This document shows positions 8,164-16,973 of a DNA stretch of 64,000 nt, piece after piece. Position 1 is the first letter of the stretch. Each line of letters begins with the position of its first letter. Both the position numbers and the translations under genes were made by a program. The notes beneath the pieces are model-generated. The model ran no database searches, was not told the DNA's origin, and saw only the letters and a program-made list of their open reading frames with translations. Source of the stretch: JBEKIK01 sp963838495 (GTDB lineage: Bacteria; Planctomycetota; Planctomycetia; Pirellulales; Thermoguttaceae); NCBI GenBank assembly GCA_963838495.1, contig CAWIRC010000002.1, positions 124,001 to 188,000 of the forward strand, written 5' to 3'.

Positions 8164-9757
8164 ACTTGATTTCCGACTCCTTGAAGGCCTCGACCTGATA
8201 GATCAGCACCGCAGTGCCCTCCTCGCGCCACGCCGACGCGCTCGCGCCGGCCTTCTTGGCAAGTTGATTGAGAAACTCGGTCTTATCGGGAATCTGCTCC
8301 CAAACCTGGGGCAAAAATGTCGCCTGCAGACGGCCCATTATCAGCACCATACCGTCGATGTTCGGCCGAAGCTTCTGCAATAAATCCTCGGGCGAGTCGA
8401 ATTCCAGCCGCCGTGGAATCGTTAGCACGCTGATCTCGATCTGGATGTCTTTTAACTCCTCGGAACCAACAGGCTGAAAACGTGGATCTTCCAACGCCGC
8501 AGCCCGGGCCCGGCTGGCCACGGCCTGATACAACCGCTCCTCGGGTAAAATGCTGCCGATGCAACCGCGAAGCTCGCCCTTCTTGGTGAGTGTGACAAAA
8601 CAGGCCCGCCTTGCCCGGAGTTTTTCATCCAGCCCGGCACCGTCCGTTTCCGGCATACTCTCGCCCTTTGCGGCCCGCGTTACCGTATTGCGGGCCAGCT
8701 CCAGGAGATATTTTCTTTGCTGGGGCGTGTACTCTTGCTCGGCGGTCTTGGATTTTTCGGCCGGCGCGGTCTCTTTTTCCTCAGGCTCATAAAATGCTAT
8801 GGCCGCGTAACCCACGACCGAGTTCTTGGTGCCCGAGGTGTCGCCGCTGTTGCGGCAATCCAGCAGCTTGGCCTTCCAGCCTTTTTGCTTGGCGATTTCC
8901 ATGAGCGTGAGGATGGGTACTTTGCCGCACGCCTCTTCCCGCTCCATTTCTTCGATGTCCAAATTGCATATCGAGCGCACGCAACCGGCATCCAGTTGCT
9001 TGGCTATCTCATAAGGGTAGTAATGGCTCAAATCGGAACTGGCGACTATGAGCGTGCGGTCGTCGAGAAATTTTACCAGAGCTTTTGCGGCCGCCTCGGG
9101 ATCGACCTTGCCGTAGACCACCGGCAGAATCTCGAATTTCTTCAGCGTCCGCTGCAAAAACGGCAATTGCACTTCCAGGGAATGTTCCCAGGTGTCGGGC
9201 TTGTCTTCGCCAAAGGCCGGCAACTCCTTGGGCGATTGCTTCCAGAAATCAGGACGATGCACTTCGCAGGGCGGATTAACGGCAAAGGGCTTGTTCTTTG
9301 CCAGTTCGGCGGACTTGGCCGAAATGGGGATGACTCCCAACGGAGTTTCGTAGCCCTCGGCGTCGGACAACGCGGCGCCCTGGAAAAGTGCATAGTGGCT
9401 GGGACCAAGGAGAATCACGGTCTCGATATCCCGCCCCACAAGTTGCTTGTAACCCGAGGCCGCTATCTTGCCCGAGTATTCATAGCCCGCATGAGGACAA
9501 ACCAGTGCGCGGAGATTTTTGATCGACTGGGTCTTGGCCTCGGCCAGATACTCGTCGATTTGTTTCGTCAGATCGCTTTCGGCCTTGGGATAAAATAGCC
9601 CCGCCACCGCCGGCCCGCGGATTTTTTCAAAAGACCCGGCCGGCTTGGACCCGCTCGCCTGGGCGGTCTGGGTTTGTGATTGCGCAGGTTGTTGGGCGCA
9701 GCCGGAAAACGAGAGAATAACTGCCAGTGCGGCAATCCAACGGGAAAAAGAACTCAT
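8162..9757 (-). CDS. Memo-AMMECR1 fusion lipoprotein (AmmeMemoRadiSam system A+B)
   Basis: A 531-residue fusion. Residues 1-20 are a signal ending in the lipobox SFSGC, so it is probably a lipoprotein anchored at Cys20. The Memo domain (about 45-325) keeps the residues that bind metal in human MEMO1: His89 (CPHAGY), His121 (GPSHY) and Cys301 (DCRNSGD), plus DTWEHSLEVQ and SSDLSHY. The AMMECR1 domain (about 345-525) has LRGCIGS at 396-402. Memo and AMMECR1 are usually separate proteins (TIGR04336, TIGR04335) encoded with a radical SAM enzyme; here the enzyme is two genes downstream. ATG 9757 is chosen over TTG 9772 because GGGGGTG lies just upstream. Biochemical role unknown. Confidence 0.9.
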   Translation of the reverse strand: MSSFSRWIAALAVILSFSGCAQQPAQSQTQTAQASGSKPAGSFEKIRGPAVAGLFYPKAESDLTKQIDEYLAEAKTQSIKNLRALVCPHAGYEYSGKIAASGYKQLVGRDIETVILLGPSHYALFQGAALSDAEGYETPLGVIPISAKSAELAKNKPFAVNPPCEVHRPDFWKQSPKELPAFGEDKPDTWEHSLEVQLPFLQRTLKKFEILPVVYGKVDPEAAAKALVKFLDDRTLIVASSDLSHYYPYEIAKQLDAGCVRSICNLDIEEMEREEACGKVPILTLMEIAKQKGWKAKLLDCRNSGDTSGTKNSVVGYAAIAFYEPEEKETAPAEKSKTAEQEYTPQQRKYLLELARNTVTRAAKGESMPETDGAGLDEKLRARRACFVTLTKKGELRGCIGSILPEERLYQAVASRARAAALEDPRFQPVGSEELKDIQIEISVLTIPRRLEFDSPEDLLQKLRPNIDGMVLIMGRLQATFLPQVWEQIPDKTEFLNQLAKKAGASASAWREEGTAVLIYQVEAFKESEIK

Positions 9758-9841
9758 AATGCACCCCCACAAAATAAAGACGTGGGACCCGGTTCATTTA
9801 CGATTGATTGTGAAACCGCAAACGGCTTGATAATCTTACTC

Positions 9842-11149
9842 CTATATATGATGCCCGATTTTCGGCGGTTTGACAAGGAAAGTCACAATCGCGGCCAATA
9901 CCAATAGGCTAGATGCGCCATAATAAGCATAAGCAAATGTCTGATGAATGTCGTAAAGCTTGCCCGCGCCCAAAGAGAGCATGCACCCGCCCACGCCCCA
10001 GGCCGTAAATACCAAACCATAATTTACGCCGAAATTTTTCAGGCCGTAATAATCTTTGGTGATAGACGGGAACAGGGAGAGATTAGCGCCGTAATTAGCC
10101 CCGATGAGTGCTGAAATTACAAGCATGGCATATATACTAGCCAAAAACGTACCGGCTTGGGCATGTGACAAGACCATCACCATTATGGCTTGGACCACGA
10201 AGCAACCGAACATGGTGGACTTGCGTCCGATCTTATCGGAAACCACGCCGGCCAGAACGCGCCCGGCGCCATTGCCCACTGCAAGCGCGGCAACAAGCAC
10301 AAATCCCAAGTCGAGTTTTACTTGTTTCTCGGCAATGGCAGAGAGTTTGGAAATTACCATTAATCCCGCCCCTGCGCCGCAGGCATACATGAACCACAAC
10401 AAATAAAACTGCAATGTACAAAGCATTTCGCCTGGATTGAAATCTTCTTTTTTAGAATTTGGGCCTGGGGCAAGTTTGGGTACTGAGCCTGCGGGCACAT
10501 AACCGGACGGCGGAGTAACTAACAACTGTGACAGGCCGACCACGACAATCATAAACGCAATGCCCAATGAAAGCATGGCACAGGGAAGGCCGAAACCGCC
10601 CTCCAGCCATTTAGTAAAAGGCGAATTATATATCCACTGCATATTGTGCTTCATCTCATCGGAGATGCCGGTAATCAACCATTTTGTCAACGGCGCGGCG
10701 TAGACCGATGCCAAGCCGAAACCGGCCACCACAATGCCCGCGATCAATCCGGTCCGCTTGGCCGAGAACCATTTTACGGCGGGTGGAGTGGCCGATGCAT
10801 AGCCGCAACCAATGCCGGCCCCGGCCAGGACGCCAAAGCCCAGGATGTATCCTAGAAACGAGGTAGTGTAACTGGCCAGGATCATGCCCGCGCCCACCAG
10901 CACTCCGCCGATGGTGGCCACGATCCGCGGGCCGATGCGGTCTTGAAGCCTGCCCGCCGGCACCATCACAAGGCTGAAGACCAGGCAAGCCACGGCATAG
11001 GGCCAGGATTTTTCCGTCTCCTTCCAATCCCAATCCTTGGGAATATCTTTACTGATTACGCTCCAGCTATAAAGGATGCCCAGGGCCAGGTTGATACCCA
11101 CCGCCGCCAATGTCACGCGAACTCCGTGATTCTTAAGTGGTTGATCCAT
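9842..11149 (-). CDS. MFS transporter, oxalate/formate antiporter (OFA)-like
   Basis: A 435-residue inner-membrane carrier with about 12 helices. It opens MDQPLKNHGVRV and has the ILYSWSV segment of OFA proteins, the MFS loop GRLQDRIGPR between helices 2 and 3, and the matching VVSDKIGRK in the second half. It probably exchanges small carboxylates; the substrate is not determined. The frame is open far upstream to 11476, but that part crosses a palindromic repeat (11272-11304) and has no protein-like features; ATG 11149 has AAAAGGA about 12 bases before it and is preferred. It stands alone, divergent from the EamA gene. Confidence 0.85.
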   Translation of the reverse strand: MDQPLKNHGVRVTLAAVGINLALGILYSWSVISKDIPKDWDWKETEKSWPYAVACLVFSLVMVPAGRLQDRIGPRIVATIGGVLVGAGMILASYTTSFLGYILGFGVLAGAGIGCGYASATPPAVKWFSAKRTGLIAGIVVAGFGLASVYAAPLTKWLITGISDEMKHNMQWIYNSPFTKWLEGGFGLPCAMLSLGIAFMIVVVGLSQLLVTPPSGYVPAGSVPKLAPGPNSKKEDFNPGEMLCTLQFYLLWFMYACGAGAGLMVISKLSAIAEKQVKLDLGFVLVAALAVGNGAGRVLAGVVSDKIGRKSTMFGCFVVQAIMVMVLSHAQAGTFLASIYAMLVISALIGANYGANLSLFPSITKDYYGLKNFGVNYGLVFTAWGVGGCMLSLGAGKLYDIHQTFAYAYYGASSLLVLAAIVTFLVKPPKIGHHI

Positions 11150-11271
11150 GATAAAGCGGTCCTTTTGGAAAGAGATTTTTTCAAGAATAAGGCGGATTGT
11201 AGCATAGACAAGGAATGACCACCAGATGAGGATAATCGGAAAAAGACCAGGCGCCATCAGCCGGGCTTCTA

Positions 11272-11304
11272 TGTTGGGGCAGCAGTTTAACTGCTGCCCC
11301 AACA
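11272..11304. repeat. GGGGCAGCAG palindrome, copy 2
   Basis: TGTTGGGGCAGCAGTT / AACTGCTGCCCCAACA, a near-perfect 33-base palindrome in the divergent promoter region of the MFS and EamA genes. Compare 3133 and 50083. Confidence 0.85.
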
Positions 11305-11381
11305 TAATGGGCTTAACTTTAAAAATACGCCGCAAGTCATTATAATGATCCATCCACGATAACCGATTCGAGAAAGCAAGC

Positions 11382-12283
11382 ATGGACATCACACAACTTG
11401 GCAAACTGGCGGCCATAGGCACCGCATTCTTGTGGACCCTCTCGGCCTTGGCCTGGACCTCGGCGGGCAAAGACATGGGCGCTTTGGCGATGAGCTATAT
11501 CCGCCTGATCGTGGCCTGCTTTTTCTTGTCGATTTACTTGCGAATGTCCAGGGGAGTAGTCCTGCCTGTGGACGCCGACGGCAATATATGGCTGCTCTTG
11601 GGTACTTCGGGCTTGTTCGGCTTTTTCATCGCCGATGTTTGCCTGTTCAAGGCTTTCCTCTTGATCGGCCCCAGACTCGCGCTTCTCCTGCAGTTGCTCG
11701 CTCCGCCGGTGTCGGCGATCATCGCCTGGTCGTTCATGGGCGATAAACTGACGCTGAAAGATTGGCTGGGCATGGGAATTACCATCTCAGGAGTGATTTG
11801 GGTCATCCTCGAACAGCCGGAAACGCCCGAGGAGCACCGCCGCAGGCGGCATTTGCGCGGGGCGTTTTTTTGGCCGTAGTATCCGCCGTGTCCGGGGCCA
11901 TCGGCCTGGTGTATTCAAAAAAGGGAATGATCCTTTATGATAATGCGGTCGGAGCCACTTACATCCGCGTTATCGGCGCGCTGGCCGGATATTCCATTCT
12001 GCTGACCTTGGTGTGGCGCTGGCCGGCCGTATTCAGGGCGTTCCGATTCAAACGCGCAATGGGCATCCTGACGTTAGGCGTCTTCGTGGGACCTTTTTTG
12101 GGCGTGATCCTCTGCATGATATCCTTGCGCTATTGTCACGCGGGCGTGGTCTCCACCATTACCAACACCATGCCCGTCATGATCCTCCCCCTTCTCATCG
12201 TCATTTACCACGAAAAAGTCAGCCTCCGCGCCGCCGGCGGCGCCGTGCTCTCCGTCCTCGGCGTGGCTATGCTGATGTGGTGA
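11382..12283 (+). CDS. EamA/DMT-family permease (one frameshift near 11855-11866)
   Basis: About 300 residues in total with two EamA domains of five helices each, as usual for drug/metabolite transporters. The first half (from ATG 11382) ends in a hydrophilic linker EEHRRRRHLRG, where the frame breaks in CGCGGGGCG; the second half continues in the next frame as GVFLAVVSAVSGAIG and ends GVAMLMW at 12283. One missing G in the run restores the full protein. Substrate unknown. It is divergent from the MFS gene. Confidence 0.8.
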
Positions 12284-12286
12284 AAA

Positions 12287-12827
12287 GGGTTCAGGGTTCA
12301 GGGTTCAGAATTCTTAAGATGATTTTACAATGCGGGTAAACAATCAAAGTATTTCAGAATTGTCGGTCTCAACTGGCCAATGGCGGGAGGATTCATCAAG
12401 TTGTTGTTCTAGTGTCTTTTCCAATCCATTTAACATGCGAATGCATTCAAGATAGCGATTACGAAAATTATTATAAATCGTGTCATCAATATATTTTTTC
12501 AATTTCGCCATATATAGATGATGGATAGTTTCCAATGATTCTCCACGTGCACGATTTACCCCTTCGATTTTATTTCGTATATGCCGATCACTGTGTTTTT
12601 CGGCGAGATCTGCTGGAGCGCTATTTGAAGAACGGCGTACTTGACCACCTAATTCATATTTTTCCTCGCTAGGCCATATATGAGTTAAATCACATACTTC
12701 AAGGTGTAATTGACACAATTTCTGATATACCTTTAAATCTTCCACCCTCATAAAATCTGCCATCTTATTGTCCCTTAATTTTTGAAACATTCTTTTTCAA
12801 GTTCTGAACCCCGAACCCTGAACCCTA
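12287..12827. repeat. Cassette: four-helix-bundle gene between inverted GGGTTCA heptad tracts
   Basis: GGGTTCA repeats at 12287-12308 and the inverted form (TGAACCC) at 12803-12827 bracket the S23-like gene. The same tract type forms an inverted pair around a REP-like palindrome at 34031-34242. A mobile origin is an inference. Confidence 0.7.
12344..12763 (-). CDS. Four-helix-bundle protein, 23S rRNA intervening-sequence (S23/IVP) family
   Basis: A 139-residue protein from ATG 12763, supported by AAGGGA nine bases upstream; an ATG at 12790 would add nine residues without a good ribosome binding site. The sequence shows the family pattern: an N-terminal RVEDLKVYQK segment, QVRRSSNSAPADLAE in the middle (the family usually has R-A-x-x-S-I-P-x-N-I-A-E) and GESLETIHHL. 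These proteins (TIGR02436-like) are found in 23S rRNA intervening sequences and as free-standing genes; their function is unknown. This one is free-standing and enclosed by inverted heptad repeats. The terminal tail after about residue 125 is polar. Confidence 0.85.
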   Translation of the reverse strand: MADFMRVEDLKVYQKLCQLHLEVCDLTHIWPSEEKYELGGQVRRSSNSAPADLAEKHSDRHIRNKIEGVNRARGESLETIHHLYMAKLKKYIDDTIYNNFRNRYLECIRMLNGLEKTLEQQLDESSRHWPVETDNSEIL

Positions 12828-14246
12828 TTCTTTCGGCTCCACGTGTATCACCACCCGCCCCAGGCCGCGGATCTTGTCCCGCAGGTACTGTTCCAGGCGG
12901 ACGGTAAATTCGTGGGCGTCCACAATTGGCGTGGCGGGCTCCAGCGTGCAATGCAGCGATACAGATAATTCCCCGCCGATTTGCTGCACCACAACGTCAT
13001 GAGGATGAAACCGGGTTTTGGTCTCGTTCTGGAAACGAGCAAGATATTTGTGGATCAGAATTTCCCCGCCCGACTGCGAACGGATCGTGGCGGCGGAATC
13101 TCCGGCCGGCTCGATGTGCGTGACGATCCGCTGCAGGCTGGGAATTGCCTCTCGCAAGGCCTGCTCGAACTGGCTGGCCTGCCGATGGGCCTCCTCCAAT
13201 ACCAGCGATTCGTTCACCTCCAGGTGCAGTTCCAGCCACCGTTGCAGGTTCTCTTCGTAAATGCGGATGCCGTGTGCCCCCAGTCCGTAACGCGCGGCCA
13301 GCAGGCGGACCTTGGTGGTAATATCTTCTTCGCTGGGGATGGCCGGCTCCACGTGCACCACCACGTCGGCCTTGGGCAGTATTGTGCGAACGGCTGCCTC
13401 GGCGGCGTTGGCTATGTCGTGGGTCTGCTCGAAGGCCGCGGCACGGACTACGGCCAAGGTCACGTCGGCAAACACCACCGGCCCGCTGCGGCGCAGGCGA
13501 ACCTGCCGCACCTCCGCCACCCCCGGCACGGCACGAATCGCCGCCTCGACCTGCTCCTGCATCCCTTTGGGAACGCTGTCCAGCAGGTCGCCCACCGTTT
13601 TTTTCCCCAGTTGCACGCTGACCCAAACTACAATCCCCGCCACGCCCAAGGCGGCCAGGGCGTCGGCCTTGACGAGCCAGGGCAGGCTGAATTTCTCGCC
13701 CGCCCACACGCCCACAAGCCCCAAAAGCACGACCAGCGAGGACCAGACGTCGGTGGAAAAATGCAGGGCGTCGGCTTCAAGCGCCTGGCTGCCGTATTTA
13801 TCCGCGGCGCGTTTTAATGCCCGGGATCGGGAGACGTCGATCACAATCGACGTGATCACCACCACAAAGGCCCACACATTCAGATCGACGTGGACCTCCC
13901 GGAAAAACAACCGCTTTACCGCTTCATAAATTATCCACAAACACGTGCCCAAAAGCAGCAGCGTTTCTATAAGCGCGGAAAGATTCTCGAACTTGCCGTG
14001 CCCGTAGGTATGCTCCCGGTCGGCGGGCAGGCCGGAAATGCTCACGGCCCAAAGCGTGATCGCCGCGGCGACCATGTCCAACCCGGAATGCGCGGCCTCG
14101 GAAAGAATCCCCAAGCTGTTGGTCCATACGCCCACGCCGATTTTAAAAGCCGTCAACAACAACGCCGCCGCCAGCGAGGCAAGGGCCACGCCGCGCTTTT
14201 CCCTGTCGGCGCGGGCAAGATCTTCATTTATTGCCGGATTTGTCAT
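12825..14246 (-). CDS. Cation diffusion facilitator (CDF) metal exporter with extended C-terminal region
   Basis: A 473-residue inner-membrane antiporter, expected to export divalent metal such as Zn or Fe against protons. Six helices span about 20-210. Binding-site motifs are His53-x3-Asp57 (SEAAHSGLD) in helix 2 and His162-x3-Asp166 (DALHFSTD) in helix 5. Behind them are not one but apparently three ferredoxin-like cytoplasmic modules (about 215-295, 300-390, 400-473), each ending in a HVEP or HIEP strand, where a usual CDF has one. It is followed by the cassette 12287-12827; upstream are the tandem hairpins at 14293-14357. Confidence 0.9.
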   Translation of the reverse strand: MTNPAINEDLARADREKRGVALASLAAALLLTAFKIGVGVWTNSLGILSEAAHSGLDMVAAAITLWAVSISGLPADREHTYGHGKFENLSALIETLLLLGTCLWIIYEAVKRLFFREVHVDLNVWAFVVVITSIVIDVSRSRALKRAADKYGSQALEADALHFSTDVWSSLVVLLGLVGVWAGEKFSLPWLVKADALAALGVAGIVVWVSVQLGKKTVGDLLDSVPKGMQEQVEAAIRAVPGVAEVRQVRLRRSGPVVFADVTLAVVRAAAFEQTHDIANAAEAAVRTILPKADVVVHVEPAIPSEEDITTKVRLLAARYGLGAHGIRIYEENLQRWLELHLEVNESLVLEEAHRQASQFEQALREAIPSLQRIVTHIEPAGDSAATIRSQSGGEILIHKYLARFQNETKTRFHPHDVVVQQIGGELSVSLHCTLEPATPIVDAHEFTVRLEQYLRDKIRGLGRVVIHVEPKE

Positions 14247-14292
14247 GCGAATTATGGCAGGGCATTGGCTTGCACTGCTTAAGGCAAATCAA

Positions 14293-14357
14293 AACCCCCG
14301 GCTCAATCGCCGGGGGCTTAAACAAAGCGGACAAAACTCCCGGCACAACCGCCGGGG
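14293..14357 (-). terminator. Tandem GC hairpins downstream of the SSS transporter operon
   Basis: On the minus strand two hairpins follow the 74-residue gene: CCCCGGCGG-TTGTG-CCGGGAG followed by TTTT, and AGCCCCCGGC-GATTGA-GCCGGGGG followed by TTTTG. They would end the operon 16365-14385. Confidence 0.65.
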
Positions 14358-14384
14358 ATTGTTTATCTCAATTATAACAGAACG

Positions 14385-14609
14385 TCACGGTTTTTGCTTG
14401 TCTTTTTCACCCGCCCGCCATGCCAGACCTAGCATGATCGCCCCAAAAGCCAGGTTGATCAAGCCCCACCATAAATTGACGTTGATCTCCAGCGAACGCT
14501 TGTAAATCTCGGCCCATGATCCGAAATTGGTTACCAGGCCGAACACGGTTAGAATCGCGCCGAGAACAACAAACATCAAACCGATTGGAATGCGAATATC
14601 GACGTTCAT
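14385..14609 (-). CDS. Small two-helix membrane protein paired with the SSS symporter
   Basis: 74 residues with two hydrophobic helices (about 9-28 and 44-65) and a charged tail EKDKQKP. It begins 12 bases after the symporter stop codon on the same strand, so the two are almost certainly cotranscribed. The opening MNVDIRIPIGLMF recalls small proteins seen next to planctomycete solute symporters, but no function is known to me. An accessory or assembly role for the transporter is an inference from position. Confidence 0.7.
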   Translation of the reverse strand: MNVDIRIPIGLMFVVLGAILTVFGLVTNFGSWAEIYKRSLEINVNLWWGLINLAFGAIMLGLAWRAGEKDKQKP

Positions 14610-14621
14610 TACAAAGATCCT

Positions 14622-16365
14622 TTACCAGAACAAGTAGTTCAGAGCGATGGTGATTGCCAGTACAAACACCGCCAGGGCCACGGGCCGGGCATACCAGGCC
14701 AATTGCACGTCGGCGACGGTACGTTTTGTGAGCGAATAGACCAGGCCCCGGAGATCGTCGTCGGCCTTATCCCTTTGTGTTGCTATTGTAATAATGATAG
14801 TCACAACGAAGCAGGTGGTCCAGGACACGATGGCCGTCCAGAAGTTCAGGGCCATTTCGCTGGGATAAGTATGGAGGGATAAACCCAGCCAGCCGCCTTT
14901 GAACAGAGTTTGCGCTCCAATGGGCGTTGTCAGACCATGATGGATAATGCCGGCCAAGGTGCCCGTCACCAATCCCCAAAACGCTCCGTGACTGGTGGTC
15001 CTCCGCCAGAACATCCCCAAAATCATGGTTGCGAACATTGGCGCATTGACCAGGGCAAATACCCCTTGAATGAAATCCATGATGTTGCCGAACTTGGCCG
15101 CAATATAGGCAGCCCCAACGCTGACAAGCGTCCCGAAAACCGTGGCCATCCGGCCCATCCACAAATAGTGAATATCGGACTTGTTTGGGGCAATGTAAGA
15201 TTGATAAATATCATAAGTCCACACGGTATTAAATGCACTTACGTTGCCGGCCATGCCCGACATGAAAGATGCGATCAAGGCCGTTATGCCCAGCCCCAGC
15301 ACCCCTGTGGGCAAATAGTGGATCAGCATCAGCGGAATGGCGGAATCGTAGTTTGTGGCCCCGTCTTTAACGTCCAGATGAAATCCACCTTGACCCGAGT
15401 AGCTTAGGGCCATGGCGATCATGCCCGGCAAGATCACCAATATCGGGATGAACATTTTCGGAATGGCGCCGATAAGCGGCGTGCGCCGGGCGGCCGACAT
15501 CGAATCGGCGGCCATCGCCCGCTGCACCACGAGAAAGTTCGTGCACCAATAGCCGAAGGAAAGCACAAATCCCAGCCCCATCACAACGCCGAACCACTCC
15601 ACGCCCATGGGATTATCGGCGGGACTGGTAGTGTAATGCCAACATCTGGTCCAGGCGTCGGGCTGGAACGGCGGCACATGGTGCGTGGCCACGTCTTGCA
15701 GCCGCATTTTTACCCCTTCCCAGCCGCCAATATCCTTCAAACCCAAAAACACCAACGGAACAAATCCCAGTACAATCAGAAAAAACTGCAACACCTCGTT
15801 GTATATGGCCGACGTCAATCCGCCCAGGTACGTATAAACCAGCACGATTATCGCCGACATGATTATGCTGAAGGTAAAATCCCAGTTGAGCATCTTTTCC
15901 ATGAGAAGAGCCATGGCGTACATCGACGCCCCGGAGGCTAAGACAGTCATCACCGCAAAAGAAAGCGCGTTAAAGGCCCTGGTCTTTTCGTCAAAGCGAA
16001 GCTTCAAATATTCGGGCACGACGCGCCCGGGAACCGTAATAAAACGGCATCATGAATATCCCCAAGAACACCATTGCCGGAATCGCGCCGATCCAGTAAA
16101 AGTGGCAAGTGGCAATGCCGTACTTGGCGCCGTTGGCCGCCATTCCCATCACTTCCAATGCGCCCAGATTCGTCGATATGAATGCCAATCCCGTGATCCA
16201 AGCCGGAATCGAACGCCCGGAAGTGAGAAAATCGCTGCTCGAACGCATGAATCGCTTCAAGGCCCAGCCGATCCCCAACACGAACACGATGTATACAATC
16301 AAAATCGTGTAATCGATGTATCCCAAGTGAGCCGCGAATTGAGATGCGTTTTCAGGTGCCGGCAT
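14622..16365 (-). CDS. Sodium:solute symporter, SSS family (one frameshift near 16020-16035)
   Basis: About 580 residues when the frame is restored, with 13-14 helices. The N-terminal part (from ATG 16365) carries SSSDFLTSGRSIPAW, typical of the first loop, and ends MMPFYYGSRAR; the frame is then lost in a GC-rich stretch (CGCGCCCGGGAAC) and resumes as PEYLKLRFDEKTRAFNA, the expected next motif of this family. It imports an unknown solute (sugar, carboxylate or similar) with sodium. It is followed at 12 bases by a two-helix protein, forming an operon. Confidence 0.85.
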
Positions 16366-16973
16366 AGTTTCGTACCTTAAGCTTTTGAAAAATCGGTTCC
16401 CGTTGGCGCAGTCGGTTCCGCGCCGTAAATAACTCTCGCATTTTATATTCCGGAGAAAGAAACTTACAAGCAGCTAATTTAAACTTATTACCGGAATCTT
16501 GCACTCTTTCATTGCTCAAAAAAGGCACATAACCCGAGGGGGGGGCAAAACGGAGGACCTCGAATACATTGATTCCGCAGGTTCCCAAAAGGCATATCTC
16601 ACCCAATGAAGCATGCTTGAAAAATGACAATTCATAAGGATTATCGTACACATTCAACGCCGATCTTCCTTATGTATTGTCAAGCGGCCCTCCTGCTAAT
16701 AAACCAGATTACTAATGAAACCAACAAGCTTTGCACAACAGGTATGCGCCGCTCTTTATTCATCATTTCTTCAGGGCCGGGCCGTATCGGCCACAGAGCC
16801 GGGTCGTGTCGGATCGGAAATTCCAGGCAATCCGCCCCGGCCCCGACAAGAAAACACGGCACTGTTTTTCCAACACTCAATAAACTTCGTCTGTTAATTA
16901 AGCTAAGATTCGCTATAACCATATTGTTGTGCACCGGCAATAATTTCAGGCAACCTTTCCCAACCTGCACCGC
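16366..16973. other. 608-base intergenic region without a convincing gene
   Basis: Divergent region between the symporter and aroA. Short open frames exist, including one on the minus strand at 16352-16657, but none has protein-family features. A run of eight G lies near 16540. It probably contains both promoters. Confidence 0.5.

Noticed and set aside
11150..11476. Upstream extension of the MFS transporter frame by 109 residues
   Set aside because: The stretch crosses a palindromic repeat, has no protein features, and a proper start with ribosome binding site exists at 11149.
12287..12308. Telomere-like function for the GGGTTCA tracts
   Set aside because: The similarity to telomeric G-rich repeats is superficial; tracts are internal, short and occur with many other units of the same period.
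16352..16657. 101-residue minus-strand frame upstream of the symporter
   Set aside because: It includes a run of eight G, overlaps the symporter start and resembles no protein family; treated as chance.
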